Assembly: GCF_000163055.2 (NCBI RefSeq)
Contig: NC_022111.1
Coordinates: forward strand, 1,674,001 to 1,738,000
DNA length: 64,000 nt
Reading direction: 5' to 3'
Source: Prevotella sp. oral taxon 299 str. F0039
GTDB taxonomy: Bacteria; Bacteroidota; Bacteroidia; Bacteroidales; Bacteroidaceae
The translations under genes and the position numbers were made by a program. A model generated the notes under the pieces. The model saw only the letters and a list, made by a program, of their open reading frames with translations. It did not search any database and was not told where the DNA came from. This document shows positions 9,088 to 17,255 of this stretch, piece by piece (position 1 is the stretch's first letter; each line of letters opens with the position of its first letter).

Positions 9088-10038
9088 TTAGATGGTCTTT
9101 TCAATCTGATAGTCGTTGCGAGTTGAAGACGAACGGCTAACCATATCTCCAATAAATCCAGCCATAAAAAGTTGTGTTCCCAATATCATCATTGTTAAAG
9201 AGATATAGAAATAGGGCGAATCGGTAACCAAACGTTGTGGAATGCCTTGTGACAATGCCCATAATTTATCGGCTCCTATAATTGCAGCCGCAAAGAAACC
9301 AATGATGAAGAAGATAGAACCAAGGAGGCCAAAGACGTGCATTGGGTTCTTGCCAAAGTTGCTTAAGAACCACAAAGTGATAAGATCTAGATAGCCATTG
9401 AAGAATCTATTTAAACCAAACTTTGATGTTCCATATTTGCGAGCTTGATGTTGCACAATCTTTTCGCCAATCTTTTCAAAACCAGAATTCTTAGCTAAGT
9501 AAGGAATATAACGGTGCATTTCGCCATAAACTTCGATATTTTTAACCACATCTAGGCGATATGCCTTCAAACCACAATTGAAATCGTGAAGATTATGAAT
9601 GCCGCTTATCTTACGAGCTGTGGCATTAAAGAGCTTAGTTGGAATGGTTTTAGAAAGTGGATCGTAACGCTTTTCTTTATAGCCCGACACCAAATCGTAA
9701 CCATCTTCAGTAATCATGCGATACAATTCGGGTATTTCATTGGGCGAATCTTGCAAATCTGCGTCCATTGTAATTACTACATCGCCTTGAGCTTCTTTGA
9801 AACCACAGTATAAAGCGGGACTTTTCCCGTAGTTACGTCTAAACTTAATGCCTTTAACATGAGGCGATTTTTGAGCAAGTTCTTCAATTACTTTCCACGA
9901 ATTATCTTTTGAACCATCGTTAATGAAAATTACTTCAAAGCTAAAGTTGTTATTGTTCATCACTCGTTCAATCCACTCATATAGCTCTGGTAACGATTCT
10001 TCTTCATTATATAAGGGTATAACTACCGAAATGTTCAT
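9088..10038 (-). CDS. Glycosyltransferase family 2, polyprenyl-phosphate sugar type (DPM1/GtrB-like)
   Basis: 316 residues. The N-terminal GT-A domain shows VVIPLYNEEESLPELYEWIE, F-I-N-D-G-S-K-D-N-S, and the metal-binding M-D92-A-D94-LQD. The C-terminal third has two membrane helices (about 233-260 and 272-298). This layout is that of transferases that load a sugar onto undecaprenyl phosphate at the inner face of the inner membrane. The donor sugar and end product (lipid A, O-unit or glycoprotein) cannot be read here. It is preceded by DUF4199 (72 bp), a common neighbour in Bacteroidales. Confidence 0.9.
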   Translation of the reverse strand: MNISVVIPLYNEEESLPELYEWIERVMNNNNFSFEVIFINDGSKDNSWKVIEELAQKSPHVKGIKFRRNYGKSPALYCGFKEAQGDVVITMDADLQDSPNEIPELYRMITEDGYDLVSGYKEKRYDPLSKTIPTKLFNATARKISGIHNLHDFNCGLKAYRLDVVKNIEVYGEMHRYIPYLAKNSGFEKIGEKIVQHQARKYGTSKFGLNRFFNGYLDLITLWFLSNFGKNPMHVFGLLGSIFFIIGFFAAAIIGADKLWALSQGIPQRLVTDSPYFYISLTMMILGTQLFMAGFIGDMVSRSSSTRNDYQIEKTI

Positions 10039-10110
10039 AGTTGTTGTTGATTTGTTGTGTTATGTATTCAAACGATTATTCATTATTTTGTATTCCCAAA
10101 GAACGACTTC

Positions 10111-10632
10111 TTATTTACTGGGTTCTTTCTTATAGAATGCTGCAAGCGGAGCACTTAGTATGGTTCCGATAAATATATTCTGCATAAGGATTATAGAAGT
10201 GATGTCTATAGCATTCATTTCTCTAATTAGTTTTATGCCTTCTTGCAACTCGCTGATGTCCATTTTCAATTGCTTGTAAGTGGGAATTGCCGTTTGAAGT
10301 GTTTGGATAAAGAGGTTTGTAAAGGCACTACTGTCGAGCCATTGGAAGTAAATAAACTGACAAGCTGCAAAGATTAATGAGGCATAGAAAAACGTATAAG
10401 CCGAAAAAAAGTATGCTGCTTTAAATGAAATAAATCCTTCTCTAATCTTGTCTCGAAAGTTTTTGATACGCCAACCTGCATAGAATGGGGTAGAAAGGAT
10501 CATAAGATTGCCCCACAAACTTTGTGGCATATAAACTAAGAATGCAAATGATGCAACCCAAATGACGCCTAAAATGGCACCTTCGATGCGTGCATAAGCC
10601 TTTATTTGTTTGAAAGAATTTGCTATATCCAT
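10111..10632 (-). CDS. DUF4199 family inner-membrane protein
   Basis: About 173 residues with four hydrophobic segments: about 18-40 (AILGVIWVASFAFLVYM), a short one near 45-60, about 75-100 (AYFFSAYTFFYASLIFAACQ), and about 145-165 near the C-terminus. The position just before a GT2 gene and the pattern of a short helix, ISELQEGI and a final helix fit DUF4199. The frame opens at 10677, but the internal ATG at 10632 (MDIANSFKQIKAYARIEGAI) starts at the conserved region, so I prefer it. It is the first gene of the leftward run. Function unknown. Confidence 0.7.
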   Translation of the reverse strand: MDIANSFKQIKAYARIEGAILGVIWVASFAFLVYMPQSLWGNLMILSTPFYAGWRIKNFRDKIREGFISFKAAYFFSAYTFFYASLIFAACQFIYFQWLDSSAFTNLFIQTLQTAIPTYKQLKMDISELQEGIKLIREMNAIDITSIILMQNIFIGTILSAPLAAFYKKEPSK

Positions 10633-10736
10633 TTGTATTTTTATTCGCTTTATATGTTGTTTGGTAGCACAATTCATAGTTTTTGTAGCCTTTTTGTTTG
10701 CAAGTTGTTGTGCATAACGTGGTTGGCTTTATTGTG

Positions 10737-10744
10737 CAAAGATG
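10737..10744 (-). promoter_or_regulatory. Possible -7 element for the leftward housekeeping run
   Basis: On the minus strand this reads CATCTTTG, one mismatch from TAnnTTTG, about 105 bases before the DUF4199 ATG. No well-spaced -33 box is seen. It is the best candidate in the divergent region 10633-11305. Confidence 0.35.
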
Positions 10745-10930
10745 AATGAAAGACCACTTTTAAGTTCTAAATTAGCTACAAATTTACGTATTTTATTTTA
10801 TAAAGAGGTGCTTTTTCTGTTTTTTGTTATTGCTATTTTGTCGTGAAAGAAATTCAGCATAGATCTAATTGTGATCTAGTTATATTTCACCTCCATTCGC
10901 CCTGTGTTAAGTTGGTTCTTTAATTGGCTT

Positions 10931-11018
10931 AAAAAGCATTGCTTTTAGGGTGTAATATCAATGCTTTTAGTGTGTAAAAACGATGCTTTTGAAAGGCAAA
11001 CTCATTGCTTTTATTTGT
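10931..11018 (+). repeat. 88-bp element, copy B: four 22-bp palindromic units
   Basis: The units are 10931-10952, 10953-10974, 10975-10996 and 10997-11018. This is the cleanest copy: unit 1 contains the full AAAAGCATTGCTTTT palindrome and all four keep TGCTTTT. It lies in the divergent region between DUF4199 (minus) and DUF2147 (plus), 146 bp upstream of the latter's promoter. Confidence 0.92.
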
Positions 11019-11164
11019 CGATAGAAATGGAGTTGAAAAATAATGAGTAGATCGTTGGGGTGAAATGGGGTGATTTTAGTGCGAATTGATGCGTGCTGAG
11101 GCTTTAATAGAACTGAATTTAGAGTACTTTTTGCTTAAAGTGGTGCTTTTTTTTAGACGTTTTT

Positions 11165-11195
11165 TTTGAGTAATTCTTAAAAATAATTACCTTTG
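11165..11195 (+). promoter_or_regulatory. Bacteroidetes-type promoter of the DUF2147 gene
   Basis: The -33 box TTTG (11165-11168) and the -7 box TACCTTTG (11188-11195) are separated by 19 nt, a perfect match to the housekeeping sigma consensus of this phylum. The transcript should start near 11202, giving a leader of about 100 nt. Confidence 0.85.
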
Positions 11196-11305
11196 CAGTC
11201 GTTTTCTTATGTTCGTGTTTAGAACAAATAATACGACAAAAACGAGATATGGGTGTCTGAAAATCTCAACAGATAAATAAGTTAAATTATAAAATAAAAC
11301 AAATA

Positions 11306-11749
11306 ATGAAGCGATTTTTTATTGCCTTTACATTGCTTTTTGCAGTGTGTTTATTACCCTTATCGGCACAAAATGCAGCCGATAAAATTGTTGGTCTTTA
11401 TCATGTTGTGAAAGATGGACGCAACTCTAAGGTAAAAATTTTTAAGTATGGAAATGGTTATCGTGCACAAGTTGTGTGGCTCGAGAATATGAAAAATCCT
11501 GATGGAACATTGCGTACCGATCTTAAAAATCCCGATGAATCGAAGAGAAAAACTCCTTCTAATCAAATTGTGTTGGTAGAAAAGGTAACTTATAATGGTG
11601 AAGATGCTTGGGAAGATGGTAAAATATACGACCCCACAAGCGGTAAGGTGTATCGTGTTGAGATGTATTTCGAAAAGCCAAACGTATTGACAGTGAAAGG
11701 AAAACTCGGTCCTTTCTTTAAAAGAGTTTATTGGAATAAAATACAATAA
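11306..11749 (+). CDS. DUF2147 secreted/periplasmic protein
   Basis: 147 residues: signal peptide (MKRFFIAFTLLFAVCLLPLSAQ) and a single small domain with IVGLYHVVKDGRNSKVKIFK, Y-R-A-Q-V-V-W-L, W-E-D-G-KIYDPTSGKVYRVEM and a C-terminal GKLGPFFKRVYWNK. The W-x-D-G-x-IYDP-x-x-G-x-x-Y motif is the family hallmark. The structure is probably a small lipocalin-like barrel. The biochemical role is unknown. It is monocistronic, with its own consensus promoter and a strong terminator. Confidence 0.85.
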   Translation: MKRFFIAFTLLFAVCLLPLSAQNAADKIVGLYHVVKDGRNSKVKIFKYGNGYRAQVVWLENMKNPDGTLRTDLKNPDESKRKTPSNQIVLVEKVTYNGEDAWEDGKIYDPTSGKVYRVEMYFEKPNVLTVKGKLGPFFKRVYWNKIQ

Positions 11750-11772
11750 TAACCCTCTTTAGCTTTATTGGA

Positions 11773-11817
11773 AATGCTGCTTCATGGCTCAATAGCCTTA
11801 GTCGCAGCATTTTTTTG
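11773..11817 (+). terminator. Rho-independent terminator after DUF2147
   Basis: The arms AATGCTGC (11773-11780) and GCAGCATT (11804-11811) are fully complementary and are followed directly by T6. It starts 24 bases after the stop codon. Confidence 0.85.
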
Positions 11818-11984
11818 CGTTCTAAACGCTTGTATTAGGGCATAAGATATTGTATTAAAGGCTTTCTACTGAGCTCTTTTTAGGCTTGCTAAACTATATG
11901 CATATCCCCACTCGAGATCTACAGTTCCTTTCTTACTCTTAATAAAGCCTAGAAGTGGAGATTATTCATATCCTTATAAGTGGT

Positions 11985-12026
11985 AGTATAATAAAAAAGA
12001 GGAATAGATGCACATCTATTCCTCTT
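11985..12026 (-). terminator. Terminator of the tRNA-Thr transcript
   Basis: A perfect inverted repeat, 11997-12010 (AAGAGGAATAGATG) and 12013-12026, with only two bases between the arms; in practice the innermost pairs form the loop. Read on the minus strand it is followed by TTTTTT (11992-11998 is A-rich on plus), so it ends the leftward tRNA transcript. Confidence 0.85.
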
Positions 12027-12083
12027 GTGTTTCTGAATGTTATAAAGCGCATGTTGTTGCAGTTTATAACCTAATTGCTTTTG

Positions 12084-12157
12084 AGCCTCTTGTCGGATTC
12101 GAACCAACGACCCCGAGATTACAAATCACGTGCTCTGGCCAACTGAGCTAAAGAGGC
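12084..12157 (-). tRNA. tRNA-Thr (anticodon UGU)
   Basis: The reverse complement folds as a 74-nt cloverleaf: acceptor GCCTCTT/AAGAGGC, D stem GCTC/GAGC, anticodon loop TTTGTAA (anticodon TGT), T stem GTTGG/CCGAC with loop TTCGAAT, discriminator U, and no encoded CCA. The anticodon stem CGTGA/TCTCG has one central U-U mismatch. A promoter -7 element lies about 110 bases upstream and a strong terminator about 60 bases downstream. Confidence 0.95.
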
Positions 12158-12268
12158 GGGTGGACAAGCTACTTACATCGCACCGCTCAACCTTCTACCT
12201 TTGCTATATTCCTATCCTGGAGGATTCGAAAGGAGCTGGTCGTGTAAGACTTGCCCGTATTGCGGTTG

Positions 12269-12276
12269 CAAAGGTA
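12269..12276 (-). promoter_or_regulatory. -7 promoter element for tRNA-Thr
   Basis: On the minus strand this reads TACCTTTG, a full TAnnTTTG match, 112 bases before the mature tRNA. The predicted leader of about 100 nt would be removed by RNase P. No clear -33 box is seen. A facing copy of TACCTTTGC lies on the plus strand at 12196-12204. Confidence 0.6.
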
Positions 12277-12771
12277 TATATTATTATTTATATTTGGCGA
12301 GGAATTAGATTGTGTTTATTCTTTTTTAACAAAGTAGAAAGAACGATATGGGTGAAAAAAGAATGCGTTTAGTGTTAGGATGTTCTTGCTATTAGTTCTC
12401 GTGGATGAAGATTATAAGTTGTTTCAAACAATTATGATGGTGGAAGAAGAATGAAATAATGGTCTTAAAATTGATTCTAAATATCAGAATGTGAATTATA
12501 AAAGTGGTTGATAATTTATAAAAGGTCAATTATTCTTTTACACCTATTATATATATAGGAGAAGAGAAATTAAGAAAAGAGAAGGAAAATACTATTTATT
12601 AACGTTTTTTAGTTGGAAAATACAATGAATCATAAATAAAATAGCCTATTTTTGTAAAAACAAAAGAAAATAAAGATATGTGTGATTTATTGAAATTTTA
12701 AATAATATTTTTTTTATAAACAAATCGATATCTCTCATATTTTAATTTAATTCTAACCATAAAACATATAA
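12277..12771. other. AT-rich intergenic region without a recognisable gene
   Basis: I see no coding region, RNA gene or repeat here. The only candidate signal is a -7-like TATTTTTG at 12647-12654, which could start a leader of about 110 nt for the gene at 12772, but it has no well-placed -33 box. Confidence 0.5.
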
Positions 12772-13755
12772 ATGATGATACTAAAAAGATTTTACTTTAT
12801 TTGGGGAATGTTTCTATTTCTTGCGTTAAATAGCTTTGCTCAGCGTAAGACAACGCTTAGTGCAGAGGTGAATGGGTATAAGCGTGAGATGGTTTATTTT
12901 GATTGTTTACAATCTCCTTTCTTTAATGCAGAGTTTCATAACAATCCAGGTGAAGAGCATTTATATTCGTTTAATACGAAGAATCTAGTTTGTATGCTTT
13001 TAAATGGTCAAGTAAATGTATTGCTTTTGCCTGGTGATAGCATTCATGTTGCTGTGCAATATGATAATAATTTACCACCAAAAACAACGTTTTCAGGAGA
13101 TAAGAAAGCCGTAGCTGCAAACAATATGTTGCAGGGCATTTCTGAGTTAAAGCGTCAGATGCGTTATAAGTCTCAATTATTGGCATGTATTGTGGTAGAT
13201 ATTAAACCTCAAAAGCGTATTGAAGATTCTCGAATCTTGCTTACAAAGGTTCAAGAAATGGTGAAGAAAGCAGGAAAACAACTTACTCCTTTAGCTGCCG
13301 AATATATCTTATCAACAACTGAAGCTGCTGCTTACACGTCTTATATGGAATATCCTCAGATGTATGCAGAAACGAGAAAGCTTGCTGTTAGCGATCAAGG
13401 TATTGGCGATTATTGGAAGATTATGGACGGCGTGAAGCTTCGTTCGACAGAAGGGGCATTAGCTTCACCAGATTATGTTAGTTTCTTAATGCGCTATTGT
13501 TTCTATGAGAACGAGAAGAAAGCAACTCTAGCAAATCAACAATACACCGCTCCACGTCAATTAGAAGAAATGTTTAAAACCTTGTCTTTATTCTATTCAG
13601 GAGCACTAAGAGATGCAGTTCTTTATCAGCTTCTTGTCAATTTCACTCGCAATGGAAAAGAATTAGAACGTGTACGTCCTCTTTACCTTGAATACAAAAA
13701 TAACTATAATATCAATCAAGAATATTTACAAATTCTTGATAAATTATTAGAATAA
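12772..13755 (+). CDS. Secreted protein of unknown function (TlpA-cluster associated)
   Basis: 327 residues with a signal peptide ending NSFAQ. I do not recognise a named family. The N-terminal 100 residues (TTLSAEVNGYKREMVYFDCL, then LLNGQVNVLLLPGDSIHVAV) resemble the DUF4369-like beta domain found before thioredoxin folds in Bacteroidetes TlpA proteins. The rest is helical, and there is no CxxC thioredoxin domain. It may thus be a TlpA relative that has only the leading part. It lies 122 bases before SusC and may share its transcript. Two genuine TlpA-like proteins end the same gene run at 21963 and 23239. Confidence 0.6.
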   Translation: MMILKRFYFIWGMFLFLALNSFAQRKTTLSAEVNGYKREMVYFDCLQSPFFNAEFHNNPGEEHLYSFNTKNLVCMLLNGQVNVLLLPGDSIHVAVQYDNNLPPKTTFSGDKKAVAANNMLQGISELKRQMRYKSQLLACIVVDIKPQKRIEDSRILLTKVQEMVKKAGKQLTPLAAEYILSTTEAAAYTSYMEYPQMYAETRKLAVSDQGIGDYWKIMDGVKLRSTEGALASPDYVSFLMRYCFYENEKKATLANQQYTAPRQLEEMFKTLSLFYSGALRDAVLYQLLVNFTRNGKELERVRPLYLEYKNNYNINQEYLQILDKLLE

Positions 13756-13877
13756 GTGCATCTATTGCTTATTTTATAATTGTTATATAGAAGATTCTAT
13801 CAGAAGCAAGAATCTACAACCTGTTGTTTTAGTAGTAGACTTGATCGTTTATTGTATAAATATAATATGGCTTATCG

Positions 13878-16800
13878 ATGAAAAAAACAGAAAAGAACCA
13901 ACCTAAAGCTTTTGTATGGCTACTGATGCTATGCATAATGCAATTGTTTTTCGTCAAAGTGCAGGCGCAAAGTACAGCTGTTGACGATTGGAAGAATACC
14001 AAGGTTACCTTACGTGTAAGTAATGAGCCTTTGGGAAAGGTACTTGAACAAGTGGCAAAGCAAGCTGAAGCCACCATAGAATTTCAAGAAGTTGCCCTTG
14101 TTGGTATTGCGAGTCCAACCACGCTTAATGTAAAGGAGATGCCTTTAGACAAAGTGTTAGGACGTCTTATTGGTGATCAAAATATCTTGATACGTTATGA
14201 AATCGGTCGGCATATTATTATTTCATCATATACCAGAGATGAAGATGCAAAGAAAATGTTGCATGTCGAAGGTGTTGTAATTGATGCAAAGACCAAAGAA
14301 ACGCTGATTGGAGCAACGGTGATGCTAACTGATGGTACCCAAAAAGATGGTGTAAAAGGTTGTATCACAGACGTAAATGGTAAATTCTCGTTACAGGTTC
14401 CACGCAAAGCTTCAATCAAAATTTCATATATGGGATATGAAGCCGTATCATTGCAAATAACCAAAGAGAGTGCAAATATGAAAATTGCGCTTAAGGCAGA
14501 TGGACAAATGGTTGATGAAGTCGTGGTGACGGGTATTAGTCGTAGAAGCAAATCAAGCTTTACTGGTAACTATGTTTCAGTGAAAGGAGATGAGTTGCGC
14601 AAACTTAATCCAACCAATATATTAAAGAGTTTGCAATTCTATGATCCTAGTTTTAAAGTGTTAGAGAGCAACACTAAAGGTTCAGACCCTAACGCTCAGC
14701 CAGAATTTCTTATCCGTGGAGACCAAAACCTTGGTACTACAGCATCTCTAAATAGTATGGATTTGCTTCTTGACAACGTGTCTAGTCGCCCTAATACACC
14801 TCTATTTGTACTTGATGGACTTATCGTTTCAATGAGTCGTATCTTGCAGTTAGATCCCGAGCGTATTGAGAATGTAACCATATTAAAAGATGCTGCAGCT
14901 ACAGCAATCTATGGTTCACGTGCTTCAAACGGTGTAGTTGTAATTGAAACAAAGGTTGCACCCGATGGTGTTTTGTCGGTTAGCTACAATGGTGGACTAA
15001 CAATTCAAAGTCCAGACCTAACCGACTACAAGTTGATGAACGCAAAAGAGAAACTTCAAATGGAGTGGGATGCAGGCGTTTACGACCCAACTAACGATAA
15101 AAGTATGAATCGTTACAACTCGTTGTTGCGCAATGTTCTTGCGGGAGTTGATACCTATTGGCTTAGTAAACCATTGAGAACAGCTTTCCAACACCGTCAT
15201 TCTTTATCTGCGTCAGGTGGTACAGAGGCATTTAGATATAGCTTAGATCTTAATACAACATTTACTCCTGGTGTAATGAAGGGCTCAAGTCAAAATATAA
15301 AGAGTATCAACTTCAACATGACTTATCGTAAAGAGAATATCACTATTGGTGCAGCTTTGAACCTTTCAGAGAGCGGTGGTAATAATTCTCCATATGGTTC
15401 ATTCTCAGAATATACTCGTGTAAATCCTTATTATCGTCCAACTAATGAGTTTGGAGAATATTTAAGACAACTTGATAACCATACAGGTTCAGGCAGTGTA
15501 CCTATTGCTAATCCTCTATTTAATGCTAATGTAGGTATTAGAGACCTTACAAATAGCACCAATATTGCAGCAACTTTGAATCTAGAATGTCAATTATTGA
15601 AGAATCTTCGACTAACAGAAAATCTCTCTTATCAACGTGGTATGGCTCGTTCTGAGCGTTTCTTACCTGCTGAACATACTTCTTTCTTAACAGAACTAGA
15701 TAAGACTTTGAGAGGTAGTTACTCTAAAAATACTGGTGAAATGACCTCATGGTCAAGCAACTTAGGTTTGAACTGGAACATGTCTTTGCGCAAACATCTA
15801 TTAAGTGTCTTTGGAAACTGGACCTTAAGTGAAGATAGAAGTAACTATGTTAACTTGTCTGCTGTGGGTTATCCTGATCCTCATATGAGTGACTTCATAT
15901 TCGGAAATAAGATGACTACCAATCCTAGTGGTTCTGAAGCAATATCTAGAACCATGGGATTCATCACGCAGTTGTCTTACAGTTATGATAATCGTTACTC
16001 ATTAGACTGGAACATTAGTAGTGAAGTAACATCACGTTATGCAGACCATAGCTTAACTCCTTTCTGGAGTGTTGGTGCTAGATGGAATGCGTATAGAGAG
16101 AAATGGCTTAGCGGTTACGTATCTAACTTAGTGTTTAGAGCAACATATGGTATAACAGGTTCACAGAATTCAAGTCCTGCCGACGCTATAGAATACTACA
16201 CATTCAACCGTACAATGCGTCCATATACATCGTTTTCAACTCTAGGTTCAGTTCTTTCTCGATTGAATAATAGTGATATAAAATGGACTAAAACCGACAA
16301 TATGAGCCTTGGAGTAGACGTTGGTGTATGGAAAAATAGAATCAATTTAACGTTCAACTATTATAATAATATTAGCCGACAACTGCTTACTAACTACGAT
16401 TTAGCACCTTCTACAGGTTTTGAATCGCAAATGATTAATGCTGGAGAGCTACAAAATACAGGTTTCGATGCAACGCTTAACATTATTGCTTTGCAAAATA
16501 TTCGTAAGCAATTTTATTGGACTGTTGCTGTTGGTATGAACCATAATAGAAACAAAATACGTAAGATTTCAGACTATTTGCGTAAGATGAACGAAGAACA
16601 ACTAAAGTCTAAATCGGCACCTCTACCCATTTATCAAGAAGGAAAATCAACAACCACTTATTATGCAGTGCGTTCTTTGGGTATAGACCCAATGACAGGA
16701 CAAGAAGTTTTCCTTACTCGTGATGGCGAAAGAACCTTTAAGTGGGATGCCGTTGATAAGGTTCCTGTAGGCGATACCACACCAAAAGTAAGTGGAACGA

Positions 16801-17246
16801 TAAGCTCTTCTGTCAATTGGAAAGATTTTTCATGTACCCTAGGCTTTACTTATAAGTGGGGAGGAATCGTGTATAACCAAACATTAGTAGACAAAATAGA
16901 AAACAGCAATATCGCTTATAACCTTGATAAGCGTGCAGCTCAAGATCGTTGGCATAAACCTGGCGATGTAGTTAGATATAAAATGATCGACCTTAATGGA
17001 TCTCAAACCCCTGCATCTGATCGTTTTATTATGAAAGATAATGAGTTACGCATGGCAAGTATCAACTTAGGTTATCGTTTCAAACAAGCCGAATACAAGC
17101 TATTAAAGCGTTTAAATATTGATGTTTTGTCGCTAAACTTCACGACAAATGATTTGTTCCGTTTATCAACAGTTAAGATGGAAAGAGGCTTGGGTTATCC
17201 ATTCTCACGTTCTTATACTCTTTCATTCTCTCTAATATTTAAGTAA
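13878..17246 (+). CDS. SusC/RagA TonB-linked outer-membrane transporter with STN domain
   Basis: 1122 residues. In order: signal peptide (to about 31), STN domain (about 40-105, VTLRVSNEPLGKVLEQVAKQ), carboxypeptidase-regulatory-like domain (about 130-215, VEGVVIDAKTKETLIGATVM), TonB box region DEVVVTGIS, plug (ILKDAAATAIYGSRASNGVV) and a 22-strand barrel. It should import a bulky nutrient across the outer membrane together with SusD, which starts 9 bases after its stop. The STN domain normally signals to a FecR-type anti-sigma factor, but none is present in this window. Substrate unknown. It is closely similar in layout to the SusC at 56205. Confidence 0.93.
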   Translation: MKKTEKNQPKAFVWLLMLCIMQLFFVKVQAQSTAVDDWKNTKVTLRVSNEPLGKVLEQVAKQAEATIEFQEVALVGIASPTTLNVKEMPLDKVLGRLIGDQNILIRYEIGRHIIISSYTRDEDAKKMLHVEGVVIDAKTKETLIGATVMLTDGTQKDGVKGCITDVNGKFSLQVPRKASIKISYMGYEAVSLQITKESANMKIALKADGQMVDEVVVTGISRRSKSSFTGNYVSVKGDELRKLNPTNILKSLQFYDPSFKVLESNTKGSDPNAQPEFLIRGDQNLGTTASLNSMDLLLDNVSSRPNTPLFVLDGLIVSMSRILQLDPERIENVTILKDAAATAIYGSRASNGVVVIETKVAPDGVLSVSYNGGLTIQSPDLTDYKLMNAKEKLQMEWDAGVYDPTNDKSMNRYNSLLRNVLAGVDTYWLSKPLRTAFQHRHSLSASGGTEAFRYSLDLNTTFTPGVMKGSSQNIKSINFNMTYRKENITIGAALNLSESGGNNSPYGSFSEYTRVNPYYRPTNEFGEYLRQLDNHTGSGSVPIANPLFNANVGIRDLTNSTNIAATLNLECQLLKNLRLTENLSYQRGMARSERFLPAEHTSFLTELDKTLRGSYSKNTGEMTSWSSNLGLNWNMSLRKHLLSVFGNWTLSEDRSNYVNLSAVGYPDPHMSDFIFGNKMTTNPSGSEAISRTMGFITQLSYSYDNRYSLDWNISSEVTSRYADHSLTPFWSVGARWNAYREKWLSGYVSNLVFRATYGITGSQNSSPADAIEYYTFNRTMRPYTSFSTLGSVLSRLNNSDIKWTKTDNMSLGVDVGVWKNRINLTFNYYNNISRQLLTNYDLAPSTGFESQMINAGELQNTGFDATLNIIALQNIRKQFYWTVAVGMNHNRNKIRKISDYLRKMNEEQLKSKSAPLPIYQEGKSTTTYYAVRSLGIDPMTGQEVFLTRDGERTFKWDAVDKVPVGDTTPKVSGTISSSVNWKDFSCTLGFTYKWGGIVYNQTLVDKIENSNIAYNLDKRAAQDRWHKPGDVVRYKMIDLNGSQTPASDRFIMKDNELRMASINLGYRFKQAEYKLLKRLNIDVLSLNFTTNDLFRLSTVKMERGLGYPFSRSYTLSFSLIFK

Positions 17247-17255
17247 ATTTATATT

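Noticed and set aside
10931..11018. CRISPR-like array (regular 22-bp spacing)
   Set aside because: The whole unit repeats without separate unique spacers, units vary at many columns, there are always four, and there are no cas genes.
12130..12372. 80-residue open frame on the plus strand
   Set aside because: It runs through the tRNA gene and its leader in the opposite sense, and the product has no recognisable feature.
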